Source: Rhodothermia bacterium (GTDB lineage: Bacteria; Bacteroidota; Rhodothermia; Rhodothermales; JABDKH01). Taken from it: a DNA stretch of 6,410 nt. The stretch's first letter is position 1, and each line of letters begins with the position of its first letter. The DNA lies in NCBI GenBank assembly GCA_018679295.1, contig JAHHLP010000058.1, forward strand, positions 1 through 6,410, read 5' to 3'. Position numbers and translations under genes: made by a program. Below the pieces are notes generated by a model that saw only the letters and a program-made list of their open reading frames with translations, had not been told where the DNA came from and ran no database searches. This document shows positions 1 through 5,157 of the stretch, piece after piece.

Positions 1-233
1 CCGCCGAGCAACGCGCCACTGATGTACCAGGACTTGAACACAAGCGGATCCCAGCCGAAGATCGTCGTCAGACTCTCGGTGAGTGTGCCGACGCCGTACA
101 TGACGACGCCGAACGTCCACCAGGCCAGATAGAGTGCACTCGGCTTGGACCGCCAGTGTCGATAAAGGACGAAAGCGAATACTACCGAGACAATGGTAGT
201 CGCAATCGGCAGATAGTGGACGATTGTTCTCAC
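1..233 (-). CDS. Polytopic inner-membrane protein of unknown function, N-terminal part (gene runs off the left edge)
   Basis: I do not recognise the family with certainty. The frame opens at a GTG (231-233) and stays open to base 1, giving 77 full codons. Residues about 5-24 form a first hydrophobic segment, followed by a short basic loop (RHWRSKPS, 25-32) that would face the cytoplasm by the positive-inside rule. Residues about 33-56 form a second segment rich in Trp, Tyr and Gly with an acidic residue (E53) near its end, and a third segment seems to begin around residue 66. The GTG is chosen because a strong GGAGGAG lies 5 bases upstream and because the next in-frame ATG (codon 45) would delete the first membrane segment. 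It is the third gene after the receptor and the HmuY-like lipoprotein, 13 bases behind the latter, so a role in the same uptake or sensing process is inferred. It could be a transporter subunit or an unrelated membrane sensor. Confidence 0.8.
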   Translation of the reverse strand, partial: MRTIVHYLPIATTIVSVVFAFVLYRHWRSKPSALYLAWWTFGVVMYGVGTLTESLTTIFGWDPLVFKSWYISGALLG

Positions 234-238
234 GAGAG

Positions 239-245
239 CTCCTCC
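239..245 (-). promoter_or_regulatory. Strong Shine-Dalgarno of the membrane protein gene
   Basis: On the minus strand GGAGGAG sits just after the lipoprotein stop codon (TAG, 247-249), with seven bases between GGAGG and the GTG start at 233. It is the only strong Shine-Dalgarno before any start in this window, and it decides the GTG start. Its closeness to the upstream stop suggests translational coupling to the lipoprotein gene. Confidence 0.75.
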
Positions 246-246
246 G

Positions 247-909
247 CTACGAGTCCGTCAGCACACGGCTTCCATCAGGCTGGAAGACGTACTCGAAGGT
301 GTAGTACCGCTCCGGATCCGAGAATGGATCGACCGGGTCCGGGGCGCCCTGATAGTAACTGAGAATCTTCAGCTTCGCGTATTTGCCATCAGCGGTTCGG
401 ATCACAAGGAACCGGCCCGGAATGGGGGACAACACCATCAGCTGCGGATTGTAGTTGTACCAGCCGTTACCAGATCCGGATGGAATCGCATACTTCTCGG
501 ACGAGTCAACTTCGTATCCCGAGGCGGGTGCTTCGGTCAGCTCTTCAAAAACGCCCTCCACGAGCATGGCTCCTCCGTTGCCCGGGCCGCTCGACCCGCC
601 GTTAACGATGATCGTGGTACCGCGAAACCCGATGTCCCATTTCGAGGATGCCGAATCGGCAGCCGAGAAGTTGTCACCCGAAGATATGATCGTGTTATCT
701 CGAAGGCTGAACAGCGTAAAGTGGCCCGTGGTACCTGTGGGCTGACCGGTAACGGGATCACGACCCGTCGCAGGATCAGCCGCGACATCGGTGACAAGGA
801 CAGTCTCGACTTCTGACCCCGTGTCGTTCGCAGAGTCGCTGTCGCACGCTGCGAGACCTACAGTCAGAAAGACTGCGAGCGTGGTTCGGTAGATAGCTTT
901 ATATAGCAT
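247..909 (-). CDS. HmuY-family outer-membrane lipoprotein (heme or other cofactor binding)
   Basis: The 220-residue protein starts with a lipoprotein signal peptide: basic start, hydrophobic core and a LAAC lipobox with Cys22 as the lipidated residue. The acidic stretch after it (CDSDSAND) resembles surface-export signals of Bacteroidota lipoproteins. The rest follows the HmuY plan: a KWDIGFRG strand (90-97), a Gly/Asn-rich turn around 104-114, GYEVD (131-135), GRFLVIRTADGKYAKLKI (165-182) and a closing aromatic strand YYTFEYVFQPDG (202-213). HmuY of Porphyromonas gingivalis takes heme from host proteins and passes it to the TonB receptor HmuR. Here only one His exists (H63), near the start of the fold, and the loop that should carry the first heme-ligating His is shortened, so heme as ligand is not assured. 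The ATG at 909 has no clear Shine-Dalgarno but gives the correct signal peptide. It follows the receptor stop by 19 bases. Confidence 0.87.
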   Translation of the reverse strand: MLYKAIYRTTLAVFLTVGLAACDSDSANDTGSEVETVLVTDVAADPATGRDPVTGQPTGTTGHFTLFSLRDNTIISSGDNFSAADSASSKWDIGFRGTTIIVNGGSSGPGNGGAMLVEGVFEELTEAPASGYEVDSSEKYAIPSGSGNGWYNYNPQLMVLSPIPGRFLVIRTADGKYAKLKILSYYQGAPDPVDPFSDPERYYTFEYVFQPDGSRVLTDS

Positions 910-928
910 GGTGTTGCTGTGAGGTTGA

Positions 929-3067
929 CTAGTTGGTTCGTAATTCGATTCCGGCGAAGATCAAGCGTCCGGACAAAGCTGGAATCAGCTCAGGGTCGGT
1001 GTGATCGAACAGGTTTCGGGCACCGGCCCGGATCTTGACTCGAGACGTGATGTCCTTTGTTGCAGTCACGTTCCAGAGCATATGGCCAGACACGTACTCC
1101 GCATCGTCGTCCAGAATCAGATTCCCGTTTCGGTCGAAAAGGCCGTATCGTCCCTTGTACGTCCCCCGAACGGATGCCGTAAGACCAAGGCGCTTGACGC
1201 GATACCGGACATTGAGGGATGCTGAGTGTCGTGAGCGTTGAAACAGACCACCGTATTCACCGACCGTGACGCGCACATCGCGACCGTCTACTCGCTTGAA
1301 TACAGAGCCGTCCCTGATGGCGTCGAGCACATCCAGGTCCGCCGTGTCCAGGAACTGATAGCCGACATCTACCCGCACCGACCGGACCGGGTTGAGTCCG
1401 AGATTGACCTCGACACCCTGAGTCCGGATACGATCGAGATTTGAATATGAAAAGATTTGCTGACCGTTCGTCTGCTCCGCGATGAGGACGGTCTCGATCA
1501 GATCCTCGATTCGGTTATGAAACAGATTAAGCCGAACCTCGACCTGATCGGACACATAAGCATCAGCGCCGACGTTAAAAGACCACGAGTGCTCCGGGCG
1601 CAATGCGGTGCCTACGTCGATTGTCCCGGTGTATCTCCTGATTCCGCCTTCGTCCTCGAGCTGCGCCAGGGTGCTGGCCACTCCTGAGGCTCCGAACACA
1701 CTGTAGCCGCCAATTGGATTCCGAAAGTCCAGATAGCGCTGCTGAAAAGTCGGCGCCTTGAACCCGCTTCCGACAGAACCGCGCAAATGAAGTCTTCGGA
1801 CCGGTTTGTACAATACGGAGAACTTGGGGCTTACCCGGTCCGTGTAGTCTGTATGATGATCGAGCCGCGCGCTGGCGATCAGGTTGAGCTTGATAGACGG
1901 GGTCCATTGGTGCTGCAGGTACGCAAAGCCCGCTTCCGCAGTCTGGCTTCCACCGACAACGCGATCTGCCTCTACGGACTCACGGGCGCCGCCAACACCC
2001 GCAGTCATCAAGTGACTGGTCCCTAGCACGACATCGGCTTTGATCTCGGTCTCCCCATAGAGTTGAGCGAACCGCGAGTCCTCCTCGACAAGCGCCGTCG
2101 TAGAAATGAAGCGCGAAAGGTACACGGATCCGTCCAACCGGACCCGATCCCCTATCGCATGTTCGACGCCGGAACTCACGTTCCACTCGGTGCGCTCTCC
2201 GATGCTCGCTGTAGGTGCGGATCCCGCGCCAAACGAGAGGCCGATTTCATCCTTCTGATCCAGACGTCCAAAACGTCCCGCCGCCCGGACTTTGGTTCGG
2301 TCCGAGGCATCCACCTTGATACGACCTGACGCCGTATAGTCAACAAATCCTGGCGCCGTCTGCCCAATCCTGTCCTCGAACAGATCGTAGCCGTCTGAGC
2401 TGTACCGGTCGAGCAGGATCGAGCCGGAGACCGGGCCTTGCGAAAACTCGCCAGTCAGCGACAGATCAGCGGTTGAATGCGTTTCAAACTGGGCGCTAAG
2501 GGCTGCCTCGAACGGCGTCGAGGGATCGCGGGTGATGAGATTGATTACGCCGGCAAGAGCGTCACTGCCATAGAGGGATGAGGAGGGCCCGCGAACGATT
2601 TCGATGCGTTCGAGCCCGCGAATTGTGAGCCGGTCCAGATCCAGCGTTCCGCCCGACCTTCCGATCACGGGTTCGCCGTCGACCAATATCAAAACATAGT
2701 CAGAACTCAGCCCCTGCATCTGTACGCCGGCACCGAATTCGTGCACAATGGCTATCCCCGCTTGCTCAGCAAGCAGGTCCGTCAACCGGACGTTGCCCCG
2801 CGCCTCAATCTCTTCCGCCATGAGGACTTCTGTGGAAATCGGTACATCCCGCAGAGAGCGCGCACCACGCGTAGCTGTGACGACCACGATTGGCATCTCG
2901 TAGTACAGCAGTGAGTCCGCAGATGTGAGATGCGCAGGTTGCGCATTGGCATTCCCGAAAGGGGTCAGCGGCTCGGCGACAAGGGCGACAAAGAGCGCCA
3001 ACAAGAAAGCCGAAACCGTCTTTAGTGCGATCATCAATCTATCAGAGTTCACTCTCTTGACAATCAT
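929..3067 (-). CDS. TonB-dependent outer-membrane receptor (HmuR/BtuB-like class)
   Basis: This is a 22-stranded-barrel type active transporter driven by TonB-ExbBD. From the chosen ATG (3065-3067) it has 712 residues: a signal peptide with cleavage likely after NANA (residue 42), a TonB box PIVVVTAT (59-66), a plug domain (about 70-182) with LVDGEPVIGR, GLERIEIVRGPSSSLYGSDA and GVINLITR, then a barrel to the C-terminus, with GFKAP (435-439) and NLFDH near the end. There is no carboxypeptidase-like N-terminal extension, so it is not SusC-like. GFKAP resembles the FRAP box of heme receptors, but no NPDL/NPNL box follows. The frame is open to an ATG at 3214, but those 49 extra codons would precede the signal peptide and overlap the divergent regulator; they are rejected. 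A second possible start is the ATG at 3032-3034. The HmuY-family partner just downstream suggests heme or a related cofactor as substrate. Confidence 0.93.
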   Translation of the reverse strand: MIVKRVNSDRLMIALKTVSAFLLALFVALVAEPLTPFGNANAQPAHLTSADSLLYYEMPIVVVTATRGARSLRDVPISTEVLMAEEIEARGNVRLTDLLAEQAGIAIVHEFGAGVQMQGLSSDYVLILVDGEPVIGRSGGTLDLDRLTIRGLERIEIVRGPSSSLYGSDALAGVINLITRDPSTPFEAALSAQFETHSTADLSLTGEFSQGPVSGSILLDRYSSDGYDLFEDRIGQTAPGFVDYTASGRIKVDASDRTKVRAAGRFGRLDQKDEIGLSFGAGSAPTASIGERTEWNVSSGVEHAIGDRVRLDGSVYLSRFISTTALVEEDSRFAQLYGETEIKADVVLGTSHLMTAGVGGARESVEADRVVGGSQTAEAGFAYLQHQWTPSIKLNLIASARLDHHTDYTDRVSPKFSVLYKPVRRLHLRGSVGSGFKAPTFQQRYLDFRNPIGGYSVFGASGVASTLAQLEDEGGIRRYTGTIDVGTALRPEHSWSFNVGADAYVSDQVEVRLNLFHNRIEDLIETVLIAEQTNGQQIFSYSNLDRIRTQGVEVNLGLNPVRSVRVDVGYQFLDTADLDVLDAIRDGSVFKRVDGRDVRVTVGEYGGLFQRSRHSASLNVRYRVKRLGLTASVRGTYKGRYGLFDRNGNLILDDDAEYVSGHMLWNVTATKDITSRVKIRAGARNLFDHTDPELIPALSGRLIFAGIELRTN

Positions 3068-3072
3068 TGTTA
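3058..3072. promoter_or_regulatory. Candidate Fur box (7-1-7 dyad) over the receptor start
   Basis: TGACAATcATTGTTA is an almost perfect 7-1-7 inverted repeat (six of seven pairs) and matches the Fur core TGATAATnATTATCA at 11 of 14 positions by my count. It covers the ATG at 3067, so if Fur binds here it would block elongation or the early transcription complex, or the true receptor start is the ATG at 3034. Iron control of such receptors is common, but the site is predicted only by eye. Confidence 0.4.
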
Positions 3073-3124
3073 TCTTTGTCCGTCCCCACCTCTCGCCGGC
3101 ATATTGCCACCCTCTGTTCCGCGC

Positions 3125-3132
3125 GAAATATA
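3125..3132 (-). promoter_or_regulatory. Candidate -10/-7 element of the receptor operon
   Basis: On the minus strand TATATTTC matches the Bacteroidota -7 motif TAnnTTTG at all but the last base and contains TATATT, one base from the sigma-70 -10 consensus. No well-placed upstream hexamer or TTTG was found, so the call is weak. It would place the transcript start about 50 bases before the receptor ATG, with the direct repeats lying directly upstream. Confidence 0.3.
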
Positions 3133-3134
3133 TG

Positions 3135-3174
3135 CAGATTTGTACACCAATGCACAGATTTGTATAGATTTTCA
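3135..3174. repeat. Direct repeats, likely operator of the divergent regulator
   Basis: CAGATTTGTA occurs at 3135-3144 and again, identical, at 3155-3164, that is, in register by exactly 20 bp or about two helical turns. A degenerate third copy, TAGATTTTCA (seven of ten matches), follows immediately at 3165-3174, on the same 10-bp period. The repeats lie in an AT-rich patch between divergent genes and overlap the candidate promoters of both. BldC, whose DNA-binding domain resembles that of the adjacent regulator, is known to bind direct repeats head-to-tail, so an operator for this regulator is a reasonable inference. Confidence 0.6.
3140..3168 (+). promoter_or_regulatory. Candidate promoter of the MerR/BldC-like regulator
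   Basis: TTGTAC (3140-3145) and TATAGA (3163-3168) are spaced by 17 bases, with partial matches to the sigma-70 hexamers (three and four of six). The -35 lies in the first direct repeat and the -10 straddles the second and third, which would allow autorepression. The predicted start near 3175 leaves a leader of about 25 bases before the ATG at 3200, without a clear Shine-Dalgarno. Confidence 0.35.
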
Positions 3175-3199
3175 TCGGCCGCAAAATTGAGTTGATTCG

Positions 3200-3814
3200 A
3201 TGGCGGAACAGCACTTACTTACACTGCGCGCTGCAGCCGAACGGCTCAACGTTCATCCCGCGACACTTCGACGCTGGGCCGACAACGGCGACATCCTTGT
3301 GATGGTTACTCCGGGCGGACATCGCCGATTTCCTCTTTCTGAAATCGAGCGGCTTTCGGGAGATCATTCGATAGACGAAACCTCGGACGAGGTGTCCACC
3401 CATCTCATCGAGGGAGCGCTCGAAAGGGCGCGTGAGGGAATAGCGCAGCAGCCAGACCGGTCATGGTTGAAAGAACTCAGTTCCGACGAACGGCTGCATA
3501 TGCGAGAGATGGGGCGCCGGGTCATGTCGCTGCTGGAGCAGTTCGTGTCAGGAGACGAGGAGGCCGGCGACCGCCTCATCGCTGAAGCGAAATCAATGGG
3601 TCAGGAATACGCCAAAAACACCCGCGAAATCGGCATGGGGCTTCCCGTCGTTCTCCAGGCCGTCTCGTTCTTCCGGGACAGTATTGTAGACGCTGCTGTC
3701 TCGATGCCCGAAGCCGAAATGATGGACCGGGCCGCAAGCAGCCGGTTGATGAGGCGGATCAACACGTTCCTCAACACGATACTCATCTCTGTGGCGGAAG
3801 CCCTTGAAACGTAG
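3200..3814 (+). CDS. MerR/BldC-like transcriptional regulator with helical C-terminal domain
   Basis: The 204-residue protein begins with a compact winged helix-turn-helix (about 7-52): LTLRAAAERLNVHPATLRRW holds the two helices and VTPGGHRRFPLSEIERL the wing, the PGGHRRF motif being typical of MerR-like and excisionase-like folds such as BldC. An acidic linker (53-66) follows, then an all-helical half (about 67-203) containing MGRRVMSLLEQF (104-115) and VSFFRDSIVDAAVSM (155-169). This half looks like a sensor or oligomerisation domain; it loosely recalls the helical N-terminal domain of RsbRD proteins, but I cannot assign it. There is no cobalamin-binding motif as in CarH and no cysteine cluster as in metal-sensing MerR proteins. 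The gene starts 132 bases from the divergent receptor operon, with direct repeats between them, which makes that operon and itself the likely targets. The ATG at 3200 is the first in frame and fits the domain start. It converges on the phosphopantetheinyl transferase gene, with 38 bases between stops and no clear terminator. Confidence 0.85.
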   Translation: MAEQHLLTLRAAAERLNVHPATLRRWADNGDILVMVTPGGHRRFPLSEIERLSGDHSIDETSDEVSTHLIEGALERAREGIAQQPDRSWLKELSSDERLHMREMGRRVMSLLEQFVSGDEEAGDRLIAEAKSMGQEYAKNTREIGMGLPVVLQAVSFFRDSIVDAAVSMPEAEMMDRAASSRLMRRINTFLNTILISVAEALET

Positions 3815-3852
3815 CGGCGAGGCGCCTTGAACGCGGGCAATAAGCCGCACCT

Positions 3853-4599
3853 CTAGACACCGTCAGGAACGAACTCCAATGTCGTGATGCGATGGCCCTG
3901 CCCCTCCATCGCCATCGCACCAGCAAAGCCGGCTTGGGGCTCAAAAGAAATCATCGACCACGTTTCGGCGGCAAGCGGGTCTCGATCCGAATGCACCCTC
4001 GGCCGCTCCGCGCCCGGCTCAACCGTTACGGAGAAGTTGTCCAGCCCGTGCGTGACGCCCTCACCGAGCGCCTTGATGTACGCTTCCTTCCGAGTCCATA
4101 CAGCATAGAAGGCGTCTCTAATCCGTTCCTCAGGCATTCTCGCCAATGCGCGACGTTCGCTTGGTGCAAAGAACCGCTCGGCCAGGTCGAGGAACGAAGC
4201 GTCGCGAGCTTTCTCCTCGATATCAACACCCACGCGGATGCCTCGTGCAAATACCGCGGTGCAAAGACCGCCGGAGTGCGATAGGTTAAACTGAAGCCCG
4301 TCTGAAGCGAGCGACGGTTTTCCCTGCGATCCATACCGAAACTCAAGTTCATCGGCTCGTTGTCCGGTGTACGCCGAAAGCAAAAGGCGGAGGGCGCCGC
4401 GGCTTAGTACATACAGGTTTCTGTCGCGATCAAAACGAAAACGTTCAGCTCGAAGCCTCTCTTCCTCTACCAGGGCCCCGGCGAATTTCGTCAAACGGCC
4501 GTCATGATCCGCAAGACTGATTCGCCAAAGGTGGACTTCACCGCGTCCGAGAGGGCCTGGATGCGCCAACGGTGTCCATATGTCTTCAGACGTACTCAA
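3853..4599 (-). CDS. 4'-phosphopantetheinyl transferase, Sfp type
   Basis: The enzyme moves the 4'-phosphopantetheine arm from coenzyme A to a serine of acyl or peptidyl carrier proteins, in the cytoplasm. The 248-residue protein carries the Sfp-family motifs in order: GKPSL (93-97), FNLSHSG (104-110), VGVDIE (123-128, with Mg-binding D126 and E128) and WTRKEAYIKALGEG (168-181, with E172 and K176). It is a little longer than Sfp (about 224 residues) owing to a short N-terminal extension, and belongs to the two-domain pseudo-dimeric class rather than the short AcpS class. The start must be TTG (4597-4599): an in-frame TAG lies three codons upstream and no ATG or GTG precedes the conserved region. 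No Shine-Dalgarno is seen. No carrier protein, NRPS, PKS or fatty-acid gene lies in the window, so its substrate is unknown; it may serve a cluster elsewhere. It is divergent from the LPD29-like gene across 144 bases. Confidence 0.93.
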   Translation of the reverse strand: MSTSEDIWTPLAHPGPLGRGEVHLWRISLADHDGRLTKFAGALVEEERLRAERFRFDRDRNLYVLSRGALRLLLSAYTGQRADELEFRYGSQGKPSLASDGLQFNLSHSGGLCTAVFARGIRVGVDIEEKARDASFLDLAERFFAPSERRALARMPEERIRDAFYAVWTRKEAYIKALGEGVTHGLDNFSVTVEPGAERPRVHSDRDPLAAETWSMISFEPQAGFAGAMAMEGQGHRITTLEFVPDGV

Positions 4600-4743
4600 G
4601 GCAGGCTAATTTAGCGCTCAGACAATCCAAACCCAGATTGGCCCGATACTTGAAATGGGTGATGATATCGGTTCGAGGCCTTTGCTCTACGCTGATTTGA
4701 GACTCATACCGGCCGTAAACAAGCATCACCAGATCAAATCGAG

Positions 4744-5100
4744 ATGTCAATCGAAACTCTTCATTTTACTGCGAACACGACAGCGGAACTTGTCCGCATG
4801 AAGCTTACGAAGACCTTTCCGGGCGTCGAGTTCAGAATCGCAGTCGCTGTACCGAAGCCCCCGATAGACCTGAGCCAGGCCGTCACGGCTCTCGTCATTC
4901 AGTGGAATTCCGGACCCGATCGCGAGCTGGTTGAAGAAACTGTCGCTGAATTCCAGAGTCTTGACTGGAATCCGGTGTCTGGCGTCCTCGAAATCATCGA
5001 GCATATGGAGGTGACCGAGGGTGGCTCCCTTCAACAGGTGCAGTTTGGCGTCGACTACATCCTCTGTGAAGGACCGAAAACGGTACCGACTGCCTGGTAG
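4744..5100 (+). CDS. Stand-alone LPD29-like domain protein
   Basis: This small 118-residue protein resembles the LPD29 domain (large polyvalent protein-associated domain 29), named from very large multidomain proteins of phages and conjugative elements and also found alone. Its visible hallmarks are FTANTTAELVRMKL followed by FPGVEF (25-30), a strand with the tryptophan and turn VIQWNSGP (51-58), the helix VEETVAEF (63-70) and the late strand GVDYILCEG (102-110). The predicted fold is alpha+beta. It has no signal peptide, membrane segment or obvious catalytic residues, so it is probably cytosolic and acts by binding. The biochemical role of LPD29 is not known to me. The frame opposite (4747-5127, minus) is a shadow, because only the plus frame shows this domain pattern. 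The ATG at 4744 lacks a Shine-Dalgarno. No mobile-element genes adjoin it. The family assignment is from memory and needs a profile search. Confidence 0.7.
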   Translation: MSIETLHFTANTTAELVRMKLTKTFPGVEFRIAVAVPKPPIDLSQAVTALVIQWNSGPDRELVEETVAEFQSLDWNPVSGVLEIIEHMEVTEGGSLQQVQFGVDYILCEGPKTVPTAW

Positions 5101-5127
5101 GGCGGTAGCGGAATACGTCACCGGCAA

Positions 5128-5147
5128 TAGACTGGCTGCCGAGTCTA
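5128..5147. terminator. Possible weak bidirectional terminator between convergent genes
   Basis: TAGACT and AGTCTA form a perfect six-pair inverted repeat around an eight-base loop in the 57-base gap between two convergent stop codons. The stem has only two G-C pairs and only a short T run (CTTT) follows on the plus strand, so it is a poor intrinsic terminator; position is the main argument. Confidence 0.25.
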
Positions 5148-5157
5148 GCTTTCGCTC

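Noticed and set aside
1575..1907. Arg-rich 110-residue frame inside the receptor gene
   Set aside because: Same-strand out-of-frame product of low plausibility, with composition typical of a shadow.
1..3067. Complete hmuYRSTUV heme operon
   Set aside because: Gene order differs (receptor before lipoprotein) and no chelatase-like or ABC transporter gene is visible in the window.
3068..3214. Start of the receptor at the ATG at 3214
   Set aside because: The added 49 residues precede a proper signal peptide, overlap the first codons of the divergent regulator and cross its candidate promoter and repeats.
3200..3814. CarH/LitR-type B12 photoreceptor regulator, suggested by the TGTACA in the first repeat and the PGGHRRF wing
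   Set aside because: The C-terminal half has no cobalamin-binding motif and is too short for the CarH B12-binding module.
3814..3848. GCGGC/GCCGC inverted repeat between the regulator and the transferase gene
   Set aside because: Only five pairs with a 25-base loop and no T run; not a convincing terminator.
3593..3850. Two minus-strand frames under the end of the regulator gene
   Set aside because: They are antisense shadows with no domain pattern and would overlap the regulator's conserved helical region.
4600..4743. Promoters in the gap between the transferase and LPD29-like genes
   Set aside because: TTGAGA at 4697-4702 and a TAAATTAG on the minus strand near 4610 look promoter-like, but neither has a partner element at good spacing. 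No clear repeat, RNA or riboswitch was seen here.
4747..5127. Open frame on the minus strand opposite the LPD29-like gene
   Set aside because: Its product shows no recognisable domain, while the plus frame carries the full LPD29-like pattern.
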